A DNA stretch of 64,000 nt from positions 1 through 64,000 of the forward strand of contig CAJQUN010001300.1 in NCBI GenBank assembly GCA_907163345.1, in the 5' to 3' direction. Shown here one piece after another: positions 36,194 through 48,148 of the stretch. Positions within the stretch are counted from its first letter, which is position 1. Every line of letters starts with the position of its first letter. The DNA comes from Haberlea rhodopensis. Lineage: Eukaryota > Streptophyta > Magnoliopsida > Lamiales > Gesneriaceae. The notes below the pieces were generated by a model that was not told the origin of the DNA, made no database searches, and saw nothing but the letters and a program-made list of their open reading frames with translations. A program made the translations under genes and the position numbers.

Positions 36194-36938
36194 CACCACA
36201 ATGCTCCCCTGTCTCCATCCCTAACCCACTCTCCACCTCCGTCGTCCCACAATGCTCCTCCGGTGCATCCCTCAACCACCCTTTTCCACCCACTAGGCCC
36301 CTACCATTCACTACCAGTAAAGCCACCGCCTTTCCACTGTGACCACCAATAAGAAGCTATTTAGGCTAATTAAATGTATCTTGGAAGATATTTATATAAT
36401 ATTTGCATCAGAGATGGACTTGATCGGGTGTTCATCTTCCTATATATGTGGAAAAAAAATTAATTTTTTATACTAGTAGATTGTGAAATGCAAATCTTGC
36501 ACTACAAATATATTGAGATGGCTAGGGGTTCAGCTAACTGGGCAAAAAAGAGCTCCCCATTCTTGAATATTCTTTACCAGGAGCAGATCAAGGGGAGTGG
36601 GGTGGTGACGAGTGAACATAATTAAATTTTTATGTATAATTTTTTTAAAAAATAAAAAATTTATGTTACTAATAATATTGAATCATATTCTCTTATTTGA
36701 TCTTTATTTGCTCTTGTCCCCCCTTCAAATTTGAGTCCGCCCATATTACTTTGCAAAATTTGAGCGAGTCAGGGCTCCGATTGGTCATAGCTTGGCCTGG
36801 ACCATCTCATTTGGAGGAATCAATATTATTAACGATTTTAGCCCATTCAATAACGTGTTCATCTCGTTCTATACAGGTATGTGCTAGTAGGGATCTCAAT
36901 TATTACTTATATTGTTCATTCAAAAAATTTAAAATTTA
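36194..36938. other. Spacer
   Basis: The first 150 bp are C-rich (CCACCGCC-like) and continue the sequence interrupted by the hAT. Around 36587-36740 degraded AGGGGAGTGGGG / CCCCCCTTCAAATTTGAGTCCGCC ends suggest another decayed MITE. No gene seen. Confidence 0.4.
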
Positions 36939-39003
36939 GAGAAAATTGTAAAAAAATACCAATAACAAAACAATAATTCAACTAAATCCATGGAAAAACA
37001 ACTTTTCTTAATAGTATCAATTTTGAAACTTTTATTCACATAGATCTATTTTTAAAACTTGTAATCTATTAGGTATTTCTTCTTACTAAAATACCTCACA
37101 CCCATCTCCAAGAACATATGTCTTCATCGTCTCCACCACATTCTAAAACTCATCCCTTACACCACCACCAATTACCGCTGACCGCCGTAGCCACCGGATC
37201 TTGCACTATGAGAATCTTCACATAAATCCTAAAACTTACTGTGGAGCTGGTGGTGTACGTTCGCGAAATCATATGCCTAAATTATCCAATGTATCTGCGT
37301 GAATCGTCTGCCCATCCGCGAGAAATCATATGCACGAAAAATATGTGGCTTGCAAATCTTTATGAGTTGGGCATTTGCATGTTTGATTTTGATTTTGAAT
37401 TTGAATTTATGACTTCGATGGAGTTGGCGACACCAACGAAAGAGATGGATTTTTATGCAGATGGTTTGGGTTTTGATAATCTTTGGGTTTTTCAGGATAA
37501 TTTTAGATTTTGATCTGCTCGTGAATAATGGTGCTACAATAAAATTAAGTGCACCAACATGTAAAAAACTTGTACAATAGTGTACAAATAATCGTGCACA
37601 AATGTACAAAATTTTGCACCAATGAATAAAAATCGTGCATAAACTAATCGTGCAAAACAAACCAAAATAATCGTGCACCTTCAATTCAATTCAATTCAAT
37701 CGTGCATCTTAAGCCAATCATGCATAAACATGTTTTTTAGCATGTTGGTGCACGATTTTTTTACATGTACGATTTTTAATATTTGCTGCACAATTTTTGC
37801 TATTGGGTGTAGGATTTTTTATGATAGGGGTGCACGATTTTTGTAAAGCGAGTGCACAATTTTTTAACGATTTTTAACATATTGGTGCAAAATTATTTAA
37901 CGTGGTAATGCACGATTTATGTAATCGTGCATAAACCAACAATTTTAAACGTGTATAAACCAACAAATTCAATCGTGCATATTCAAACATTACTAATCTT
38001 GCATAAACCAATAAATTCAATCGTGCATGAAATAATTGTGCACAACAGACACTAGTAATCGTATATAAACCAACAAATTCAATCGTGCATCTTCATTTCA
38101 ATCGTGCATCTTAACTCAAACCCCTCATATACTAGTACATACACTAATCGTGCACAACAAACTAAAATAATCGTGCACAACAAACACTACTAATCGTGCA
38201 TATAACAACAAATTCAATCGTGCATCTTAACTCAATCGTGCGTAAACATGATTTTTAACATGTTGGTGCACGATTATTTAACATGGTGGTGCATGATTTT
38301 AAACATTGTGGTGCACGATTTTTAAAATGCATGATTTTTTATTCATTTGCTGCACAATTTTTGCATTTGGGTGAATGGTTTTTGTGATGGGGGTGCACGA
38401 TTTTTGTAAAGCGGGTGCATGATTTTTTAACATGTTGGTGCACGATTATTTAACATGGTGATGCACGATTTATATAATGATGCTGCACGTTCTGAAAGAA
38501 GATCTGAAAGTTCTGAAATCAGATCTGAAAGATTGTTAGGGTTTCCAAGAGGATGAGCAGCCGCATTTTTCATCACGCCTGAGACTGATGTTGGCCGTGG
38601 TTGAGTTGATCAAGCTTTTCTTATCGTCGAAGCTGAATTCCGATCCGCTAATTGCTAGGGTTTCCGAGTTTCGTTGCAGTGTCCATCGTGCATTGACTTC
38701 CAAGAACGTGAAGTTGATAATATTTTTTTTGTTGGAATGATGCTTTGAATATTTAATAAGGAGTTGCAGTTGAATGTATTGATAAAAAGAAATCGATTAT
38801 TATGTTTGTTTGTGATTAATGAATTTGACGAGAGAATGAGAAGAATGGAGAAGAAGTGAGTAAATTGAAGGCTGATCATTGAAGAAGAAGCATCGTTGCC
38901 CTTTTTGCAATTTTACCCAAAATAGACCTATGTGAACTTAAATTTTTTTAACCGACTAAAGTGAATTATGTTCCATCAGCTGGACCGGCCCGTAAATACC
39001 CCT
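36939..39003. mobile_element. Candidate Mutator-like element carrying a GTGCACGATT minisatellite
   Basis: The borders are suggested by an 8-bp repeat AAAATTTA (36931-36938 and 39004-39011) and by flanks resembling those of 53898-56874 (AGAAAATTGTAAAAAAATACCA at the left, CCGGCCCGTAAATACCCC at the right). The interior 37540-38480 is an array of TCGTGCA / TGCACGA units. No protein is recognised. The terminal inverted repeats are weak, so classification is tentative. Confidence 0.45.
37540..38490. repeat. TGCACGATTT minisatellite in alternating orientation
   Basis: About 40 loosely spaced copies of AATCGTGCA or its complement TGCACGATT. Orientation switches in blocks: mostly CGTGCA at 37540-37735, TGCACG at about 37750-37925, CGTGCA at 37926-38240, TGCACG at 38265-38480. 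The larger unit (GTGGTGCACGATTTTTTAACATG) is imperfect. Confidence 0.8.
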
Positions 39004-39011
39004 AAAATTTA

Positions 39012-39650
39012 ACCAATAAATATAACATTTAGTAATAAATATAAGATTAGATTTTGGTCATAGTTGTCATATTTTTTTCTTGCATTGTAGTTACTCTTTG
39101 ATATACTGATTGGTAAACCATACTTTTATATTTAATTGTCTTACGTCTTTATAATGTTGTTCTTTTTGTTTTGTTTCTTTTCGATAAATATTTTTGATAC
39201 TCGATGAATAAATTTTGTGAAATAAAAAAAAATGTTCATGAAAACTGAATGATCGTTTACGTACTGACACACTTTATGCAGTATCCTCTATTAATTGTAA
39301 TTTTCTGTATTGTTTAATTTGTTGATTATTCTGTAGTCTTTATATATTAATATATATTTTTTTATTTTTAATCTAAAAAAAATGTATGAAATGAATCGGT
39401 TCAAATATTGGTTAATAAAATTTAAAATGTATGTTTATTGCTTGAAATTACTCTAGTTAACATAATGATGTTTATATTGGGATTTATATATTTAATTATA
39501 TTTTAGAACCTAGACTGCTTTTGTCCACTCCTAATCGTAATTATGTCAAATCTCAGAAAATAATATTATGCTTTATTTTTCTCATAAATTTAAACAATAT
39601 TTGTTTTTTTTAAGTAAAATGCAAATTATCCCCAAGACGCATCTTATTAT
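39012..39650. other. AT-rich spacer
   Basis: No gene or recognisable element. Confidence 0.5.
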
Positions 39651-39961
39651 GTGTCTGTAATTGCTTTTTCAAAGTACTTTTATGTTGATTTTATTTAGAG
39701 TTGAAAAAGTTGCTTTGAAGCAAAAACAATGAGTGTTTGCTATTAAATAAAAAACAGCTTAATGAACATCAAATTATTACAGAATTGCCACCACACAAGT
39801 AAAATCCACACAAGTAAAATAAGTTAAAAACATCTTATGGCATGCTTATCTGCTTATGTTTTTACCTACTTATTTTTAAAGAAGCAATGAAATAAAATAA
39901 CCAAAATATATTTTTTGGTCTGAAAAACAGATAAGCAGTTTTGAAATGTAATCACAGACAA
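39651..39961. mobile_element. MITE, copy related to 52367-52675
   Basis: The ends GTGTCTGTAATTGC and GTAATCACAGAC are imperfect inverted repeats. The interior matches the MITEs at 52367 and 52985 in order (CAAAGTACTTTTAT, TTGAGTGTTTG-like, CAGCTTAATGAAC, CCAAAATATATTTTTTGGTCTGAAAAACAG). No coding sequence. Confidence 0.65.
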
Positions 39962-41289
39962 CCACTTAAGCTATCAGTGTTATTGTTCGTTGTTTAATGA
40001 TGTATTGCATAGAGTGGCCCATTAATTTTTAATGCATTATTGCATTTTGAGACTATTTCAGGAAAAATTAAATCAACAGTCAATATCAAGGATGTCGATT
40101 GCTACATATCATTAGGTTGTCACTTGTCACATATCGCTAAGACGTGAAAAATTTAATGTCATCCCACCGGCAGTATCCTGAGTACCCATTGAAGTGTAGT
40201 ATTCTATATCAATGATGATGACGAGGAGCAGAATCAAACTAACCGGCTAACACATTATGTTTTATGATGCTTAGGTTTATAACTTAATTGTAATGAGTTT
40301 TTTATCACCTAATGGCGAGCAAACCCTAATGTTTTCAACTGTTAATTAATCATATGACCGAATTAATGTAAATGGGGTCATGTAAATTAAATTGCATGAC
40401 TAAATAGCATTTAGATTATCAAACATGACATGCCATATCAACCACACTTGTGGACATTCAATGCTCTGTCCGATCCCTTCCATACTCTCTTGCGTGAAAT
40501 CAAGTTTGGATGACTTTGATTTATGCGGACAAAATATGATTTTAAGAAATATTTCAACCTTTGTAATGCCTGAAAAAGCCATAGAAATTATATTTGATAA
40601 TTATGAAGTAAGCATGGGGTCCTATTGAACAGTCGATGGGCGAGAATAAATTATTTATTGTAATATGATTTAATATTTTGGCCATAACATTTTAATATGA
40701 TGTCGAAATTAGGCGATTCAATATGCTACGTGAAGATAAAAGAGAGAGATACAACTTTCATGTGGACAATATTAGCTGAAAATGTAGTTAGATAAGGCAA
40801 AAGACATCCCCATACCATATACGTAATCAACAAATAGAATATACATAATCACAAAATCCTCAATTGGGTTCAGTTCAGGGTAACAAAAATCGCAGCGACA
40901 AGAAACATATTTATCATCATCGTAATACGTGTTAAGTTAATAATAAATTATAATTTAATAATACATAATACATATTATATTATATAAATATATATATGTG
41001 TGTGTCGGTGTTGAATTCTAAATACACTGGTATGTGTAGTTTTAATCAAAACTGTTAAATGATCGAGTTTTGATTTTTTTGAATAATTAGCAGATTTTGA
41101 TATTTGCGGGAAGTAATTCTAAATGAATTATTGTTGTGTAGTAAATATACATGCATGCATAATTCCAGGTGAAAAGTGTAGCTGATGGAGTTTCATAATT
41201 TAGATGAATTTATTATGAATCAGGGCTATTTCAATTGTGATTAGAAGTTGTATCTATATGTTGATAGTTTTGTAATGAGCTAATCTTTA
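39962..41289. other. AT-rich spacer
   Basis: No gene recognised on either strand. Opposing short open frames around 40400-40630 have no motif. Confidence 0.45.
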
Positions 41290-42275
41290 GTTGTTAAATT
41301 AATATATATATTTCACGAGCCTCGGGACGTCAGGAATAATCTATTTTGATTATCGACTATTAGGTACGTGTTAACGTACGAGCATGTATTGATATTCCTT
41401 TTCCTATTGATATTGATTATGATATATCACTGATTGTAAATGAATGATGATATTGAGGGTCGCTGGAATGAGTATATTGTGTCGCAGTAGTAGGGGAGCG
41501 ACGTTTGGGTATAACAGGCTTGGTATTGTTGCTATATCGATTATATAGTTGATGGGTCGCGATTATGATGCGACGATGGGGTATAGTAGGCTTGATGTTG
41601 CCACTATATCGATTATATATACGATGGGTCACGATGATGATGCGACGATGGGGTATAGTAGGCTCGGTGCTGCCACTATATCGATTTGTATATTGGATGT
41701 GATATGATTGAGGTGATGACCGATGGATTTTGATTTGATGTTAGGGAATTGAGTTACAGAAACAGTCAGTGAATTCTCGTATTATGATTATTAATTTCAG
41801 GGAGTATTTCTGTTACGTTTCAGTATCTTATATTGTTGACACTATGTGTTTATAATTATGCTGTTCTTATTGCTGGTGTGTGTGCTCACCCATTTGGGGG
41901 CTGTTTCTGTTACAACAGGTGTCAGGCTTAGACGTTAGAGTTGGAGACATGATTAGAAGTTGTTAAGTCTGAGATGTCTACGTCCTTGTCACTGAAGTTG
42001 TCATAGGATAATATGTATGTTTCAACTAGTTGTGGCTCACATGTGAGCTGATTTATATTTGTATATTGTCTGTATGTATTACCCTATGAATTGGTTATGT
42101 GTTAGTGCATGTGACTGATGTCATATTTACGTTGGGTGAACGTCATATATTTTGTGTAATTATATAAGTCACGCTGCTTGTTGGGAGGTCCAATTACGGG
42201 AAAATTATGTCAAAATTTTTATACAAATGACGTCATGTGTTGTCTGTTTACGTGGTGACGTTTGGGGCACCACAA
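41290..42275. repeat. Possible LTR remnant with a 72-bp tandem repeat
   Basis: At 41466-41690 a unit of about 72 bp (CTATATCGATTATATA...GATGGGTCGCGATGATGATGCGACGATGGGGTATAGTAGGCT, in pieces) is repeated about three times. Downstream, TGTGCTCACCCATTTGGGG...ACAACAGGTGTCAGG and the end GACGTTTGGGGCACCACA resemble plant Ty3-type LTR 3' ends. No partner LTR or target duplication was found. Confidence 0.3.
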
Positions 42276-42279
42276 CCTT

Positions 42280-43042
42280 AGTCTTTAAGTGGGATCCATC
42301 ACAATTAATAATTTCATTGCTTAATTGGATAGCAAGTGGATTTGAAATTTACCGGATGATTTAAATATTTCAAATCTATAATAATAAATTCATTGAATTT
42401 GTTTGGGTAAAATTCATTTGAATCCTTATCTATCATTTAAAATTTTTTTTGAAGTAATTATAGTGAATTTCAAATGGATCTGGGAGTTTTTTGAAATCAT
42501 GTCCCCAAATTCAAATCATTCGATCCAAATACAACATAATTCACTTCATTCCAAAGTCTACAATTTAGACACCCTAACAAATGTTTATTCAATAACTGTA
42601 ATGAAAAATGTTGAATTTTTTGAAAAAAAGAGAGTAAAGTTAGTCCGTTGACGTCGGTTTCCATTGACATTTTTAACTTCTTTTTGAAAAAAACCAACAA
42701 AATATTAATGTTCTCATTAAATGCGATCAATGCATAAGCTTAAAGAATCAGATCCTGCGTCATTATATGCTGATCAATTTCAGATATTGACTGTAGAATA
42801 CTTTTGAATGGTTTCATTATTTCATATATGATTTATGTTTCCAGCCATGCATCCCTATAATTTATTTACACAAATTAAGGATCAACTTATATATTTGACA
42901 ATGAAATTCATTGAGAGCCTGTTGTACTTGGGGCTTATACGTAAGTGACTATTTATCATTTATTTGCATCAAGTAAAACCACATATTTTTTTCGATTTTA
43001 TGCACTAAATATAAAATTGGAATAAAATTTGTAAGTTGAAGG
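42280..43042. other. AT-rich spacer
   Basis: No gene or complete element recognised. Confidence 0.45.
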
Positions 43043-45672
43043 TAGGGGTGCTTATCGGGTCGGGTCAATCCGGCCTCAGCCCGAAACCAAACAGGTTAGC
43101 CCTGTTCGGAACCAGAATCGAGCTAACCGAAACCAGTAAAAAACTGATCCGAGGTTGCGTGCCTTCAAACCAGTAGCACAACAGGTTTCGGTGCTACAGG
43201 ATCGAAACCGGTAAGTTTTAAAAAAAATAAAAAATAAAAGCATTTCAGTAAGGCAACGACTTTATAGCCGTTGTCTTGCTGAACATTTGGTAACGGCTCT
43301 AAGGTCGTTGCCAAACGTCCAGATTTTTTTCTTTTTTTATTTTTATTTTTAAAAAAACTATAAATATGCTTGTTGTGATTTGTAAATCCTCACAATTAAT
43401 TCTTTCAAAATTGTATACTTCGATCTCATATTTTTCTCTCCATTGTGCTATCTGCATTTTATTTATATAATAATGGCATCTTCAACTAGCAGCGCTCGTA
43501 GCTGGGGTCTCATCCTGGGTCGTTTGTCACTTATAGTTCATCTTCGGCAATGAATTTGTCTGTGCCAATTCCTGAGGTAAATGAAAGTTATGATTTTTTG
43601 CTGACATCAATGTTGGTGGTTCATCTATGAACGTCGAAACGCAACAACCCGAACAACCTGCCGAATCTCCTGCTGCCCAAGCCCAAGAGAGACAATAAAT
43701 GGAGTCATCCGGAGCCACTGCAACAGCGAGTAGACAACCGACTCGTGCCAAAAGAAGTAAGATATGAGATCACTTTGAACTCGCTCAAAAATAAGGTACT
43801 AATGAATCTATTGCAATATGTAAATTATGTAAGATACAATATTCATATAAAGTTGGTGGTTCCAGTGGAGGCACCGGAACATTTAAAAACATTTAGCAAA
43901 AAAACATAATTTTGATGAGACACCATTACAACCATTACGTAGAGAAGCAACACAAGCACAAATTAATGTTCTCACTGGTACGAATTTTATTTTAACTGTG
44001 AAATTAACCGTAGGTCACTTGTTAGATATGTGATTAGATGTGAACTACCTTTTATACAAGCTGAACATGCTGGTTTTATTGAATTTGCTTCGTCTATACA
44101 ACCCATGTTTAAACATTTTCTGGGCACACACTAAAAAGAAATTGTATGGACGCATTTGTTGAATATAGAAATACATTGTTTGAACATATTTCTAGTTTGC
44201 CTTGTAGGGTAAGCTTAACAACCGATATTTGGACAAATGTAAATTTGGATTCATATTTTGTTGTCACTTGTCAATGGATTGATGATAATTGTTGTATGCA
44301 AAAATGGATTTTGTCTTTAGATGAGTTAGATTGTGCACATACTGATTATGTAATTGCTAAATATATATTCAACACTTGTATACATTATGGAATTCAGGAT
44401 AAGGTATTTTCAATCACATTAGACAATGCTGCGAATAACAATGATGCGATGCGTGATTTAAAGACCTATATGAAATCAATGCTTGATGATGTTTTTTCAT
44501 GTTAGATGTGCATATCATGTTATTAATTTGGCTGTTAAAGTTAGTTATGAGAACAATCACTCAGCATATATTGAGAAAATGAAATATTATGATAAATGGT
44601 TACGTACGAGCTGTGTTAAGCGTGATTGGAAACAATTATGTTTATCTAATGGTTTAAAGCATCTTCTTTTTCCATCACCAATAGAAACTATGTGGGATTC
44701 GTTGTACAATATGTTGAATGATATGTTACCTTAAAAAGATATTTTAACTCAATTTTATAATTCATATCAAATACCTGATACTGATGAAAGTATTTATTTG
44801 ACTGATGAGAATTGGGAATGTAGAAAATTGTGTATCATTGTTAGGTACTTTCAAAGAAGCTACGGAATGCTTCTCCGGTGTTACTTATCCAACTTCCGTT
44901 TATTTTCTTCATTTAGTATTTAACATGTTTGATAAATTTATAGAATTTAGAGATGACTATAACTTGCATGCTTATGTTAGTGCAATAGAAACTAAATTTA
45001 TAAAGTATTGGGAACAAATCTCACGCGTGCACTGCATGGCAACATTGCTAGATCCTAGTCAATGTTTAGCTTCATTTTAGATATTTTTTGAATATTATGC
45101 TAAATTTTTGGGAAAGTTGTTGACGATCAAAAGATGCATATCTCTCCAAAATATGTTACAATTGTTTTATAATCAACAGGCAAGTGAATCATCGCAACTA
45201 AGGGCTGTTGAAGAACAACCACAAGCTCAATCTAGAGGTGGGGGCATCAATTTGCTTAGGATACTGGACATAAAAAATTAAGGGAAAATGACATTCTACT
45301 AGCACGTCGACTGAGTTGCAAATTCATCTGAACTATCAATTTCTAACGGAAGACAACTTCGACGTCTTACAATGGTGGAAGACAAATGCAGCACAATTCC
45401 CAACCTTAGCCAAAATGGCTAGAGACGTGTATGCGATACAAGCTTCAAACGTCGCTTCTGAATCGGCATTCTCAGCATGTGGCCGAATTATTAGAGAATA
45501 CAGAAGTAGTCAATCTGTTGATTTGTTATGCATGATTACATTACTTAAAGATTGGTTTGAAGTAGAATGTAAGAATATAAAAGATGAGACAGTTGACGAA
45601 TTCGTAAATCATTATGACGAGCAAGAAGTAGATAACGTTAAAACAATGCTTATCAATTATGAAGAGTACTAA
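43043..45672 (+). pseudogene. hAT transposase pseudogene (Ac/Tam3-like), 3' end missing
   Basis: The left end TAGGGGTGCTTATCGGGTCGGG at 43043 looks like a hAT terminal repeat. The decayed transposase runs from about 43473 (MASSTSSARSW). A BED-type zinc finger lies at about 43755-43905 (CKLCKIQYS...GTGTFKN). The RNase H-like catalytic region is at 44146-44505 (CRVSLTTDIWTN, SITLDNAANNNDAM). The insertion domain is at 44483-44734 (CAYHVINLAVK, ETMWDSLYNML). The C-terminal hAT dimerisation domain is at 45316-45672 (WWKTNAAQFPTLAKMARDVY, SNVASESAFSACGRII). Several stops and frame changes break it, and the middle around 45060-45310 has lost its frame. No matching right terminal repeat or 8-bp duplication was found. 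Confidence 0.85.
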
Positions 45673-45829
45673 ATAGTAATATTTTTTATTTAGATTTTCA
45701 ATTGCTATATCTTTACAATTATTTGTATGCATTTATATTATGAAATGAAGAAGAAATATATTGAATTTGTGATGAATATTATGGAAACATTTAAAACATC
45801 AAAAAAATAAAAATCTAAATAACACCTCC

Positions 45830-46510
45830 ACGGTGTACCAACACGAAGAATAAAAACTCACACACAAGAAATGAATTACAAACTCCAATACAACACAAAT
45901 GTATGAAGTTTGCAATGCTAGAATAATTTGAATAGAGCAAAGCTTTCTTGTAGTTTATAGTCTTGTTTCTTGTCTTCAAAATGCTCCAAAACATCCATAT
46001 TTATAGTGTAGGATGCCCTCAAGGCTCCTACTAGCCGTTGCTACACTTAAGCCTTGAATCACTCCAAGATCGCCTCGGACATCGCCTCGGGCGATCACCA
46101 TCGCCGCGCCCCAACGGTCACCAAAAAACACAGATCGCCTCAAGCGATCCTTACCAAAAATCAATGACGCAGCCTCGGTTGATCAATAATCTTCATCGCC
46201 TCAAACGATGCACCCATCACCTTAGGCGATCAAGCCATCGCCTCAGGCGAACTCGCCCTGCGCGCGGGCCTCGGCGTTGCTCCAGTCGTTGTGCGTGGCG
46301 ATGCTCCTCCTGGCTGCCATCGCCTGGGGCGATCCTGCCCAGACTTTGCACAATTGATTTTCTTCAAACATTCCACTTTTCAACTATTAAACATGTACAC
46401 TAAGTAGACACATTAGTATTACAAATACAAATTTTGTTGATCATCAAAACTCATAAAAAATCCGGAGATACATTAAGCATTAAACTCAACAATGCGTTTA
46501 AGGCTCAACA
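45830..46510 (-). repeat. Copia-type LTR with an ATCGCC/GGCGAT palindrome array
   Basis: On the minus strand this looks like a SIRE-type Copia LTR: start TGTTGAGCCTTAAACGC near 46510, then GAGTTTTGATGATCAACAAA, CTAATGTGTCTACTTAGTG, a TATA box (CACTATAAATATGG near 46003) and a leader to about 45830. No second LTR or target duplication was found, so it may be a solo or truncated LTR. The exact ends are uncertain. Confidence 0.5.
46081..46334. repeat. Array of short ATCGCC-GGCGAT palindromes
   Basis: At least six imperfect palindromes of 15-17 bp, for example ATCGCCTCGGGCGAT (46081-46095), GATCGCCTCAAGCGATC (46133-46149), 46195-46209, 46216-46230, 46237-46251 and 46319-46334. Spacers are irregular. 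Confidence 0.85.
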
Positions 46511-48057
46511 TTATCATACTATCACTCATACTAACACCAAATACATATTACTTCAATTAACATATAGTTTAACAAACACGTCCAAATAAAATCACTATCA
46601 TTTATCGGCTTTCCCGCCCATATGTAATGCTGGTCACATTTGGGAGTTGTGAATTAATTAAGTTTTGGCTTATTTAATTAAATAATTATTATATTATTAT
46701 CTTTCACGCCGCGTTGATTATGGTGACGTTACAATTGACCGTCCATCTACCAAATTTATGAGTACTTACGACCAAGCCATGAGATCACTGTATTCAATTT
46801 GAAGAAATTTCTTTGTGAAAGGCCCTTACAAAATTAATTATATTTAGCAATACAAGACCTCACCTCATTACACAATTCTAAACAAAATAAGCCTACTACA
46901 ACAAGAAGAAAAACAATAATTTTTAGTCAATTGGTTACAGGTAAGCCACAGACCTTTTTACATTCTACAAATTCAACCCCAAGCATATGTCTGATTCTCG
47001 AAGCCAATTAGTCATAGAATATGGTGACAAGTCTGATTTTAATATGATCAATCAAGTTATGGATCGCCAAGGTGTTATTCCAAAAAATTATCTTGTTCCA
47101 ATGGTTCGCAATTCCCCACACGATACTCATCCATAAAGCTTTCCAAGCCTCAACGGTATTCCCAAAAAAGTATATCATTACAAGAAGCGTTGGTTATATT
47201 ATAACACTCCTCAGATGATCAAGAAACTTATTCATCAAATATAGCAACTGTGCATGAAATCAAGTTAAACATTAGGAAACAAATGGTATCCCACCACATC
47301 CCAAAAATATGTTGATGAATTGCTATCTGATATCTCTAAAAAGTGTGATGAGCTCTGTATATCAATGAGAGGTGAGATATTACCTCAACGTTCTTCAATG
47401 TGTATAACATATCATTCATCCTTTCTGAAGTTTCGATGGAACGATTCCTCTAACCAACGCAGTCCACTCCATTTGTTAGAACAACTTCCATTGAGTCTCT
47501 GCACATATCCTATTTTTCGCTCTTTGAACCCTTGTTTTGAGAAACGGGATTTGGCTCAGGATTGCCCAGTTTTATTAATTCTGGGGTTTTTCTGAATTTT
47601 AAAGTCTTCACTTAGTAGGTTTCCATACCAAGGCTCAGTCCAATTAAGTCCGTAGCGTCTACCGATTTCGGTATATCCCCCTCCTTTTGTTTTGAGATTA
47701 GGATATGATTAACTGAAATTTTGCTCTCAAGATGACCTAAAAGCGATGAACCAACGTGAGAATTGGTCGGAACAATTTTCTGACGTATTCCCTACAACGC
47801 TCAAATGAAATATCTTTGTAATTAGTAGTTTCCCACAATATTTAATTTGCATTTAACACCGCCCAGAAACCTGCTCATTCGAATTGCCATACTGGGATAG
47901 CTATAGATAATGATAAAATAATAAAGCATATAGCTTATTAAAATTGTGATGTTTTCCCATGTTTATTGAATGCAACTTCTCTTCTTTTCATTATTAGCAT
48001 ATGAAAAATAACTTTTGTTGTCTCTTTCTGTATCGCAGTTACAGATGATCTGTTTGC
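46511..48057. other. Spacer with an unrecognised decayed coding-like stretch
   Basis: Between about 46985 and 47595 the plus strand reads protein-like (SDFNMINQVMDRQGV, then after stops SDISKKCDELCISMRG), broken by stops and frame changes. I do not recognise the family. The rest is AT-rich spacer leading to the WSD1-like promoter. Confidence 0.35.
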
Positions 48058-48059
48058 AT

Positions 48060-48067
48060 TATTTAAA
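48060..48067 (+). promoter_or_regulatory. TATA-like box of the WSD1-like gene
   Basis: TATTTAAA, 82 bp before the ATG at 48149, in the position expected for a plant core promoter. Assigned by position only. Confidence 0.35.
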
Positions 48068-48148
48068 GAGAGTACGAGAAGCTATTCATTCACACCTTTA
48101 TAATAATTCTCTCCTTTTCTTTTTGTATATACAAGTGATCAGGATCGA

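Noticed and set aside
37540..38490. CRISPR-like array
   Set aside because: Repeats are short, imperfect and switch strand, spacing is irregular, and the genome is a plant.
46985..47595. Endogenous pararetrovirus fragment
   Set aside because: Considered because of the decayed protein-like text, but no RT, protease or movement-protein motif is visible.
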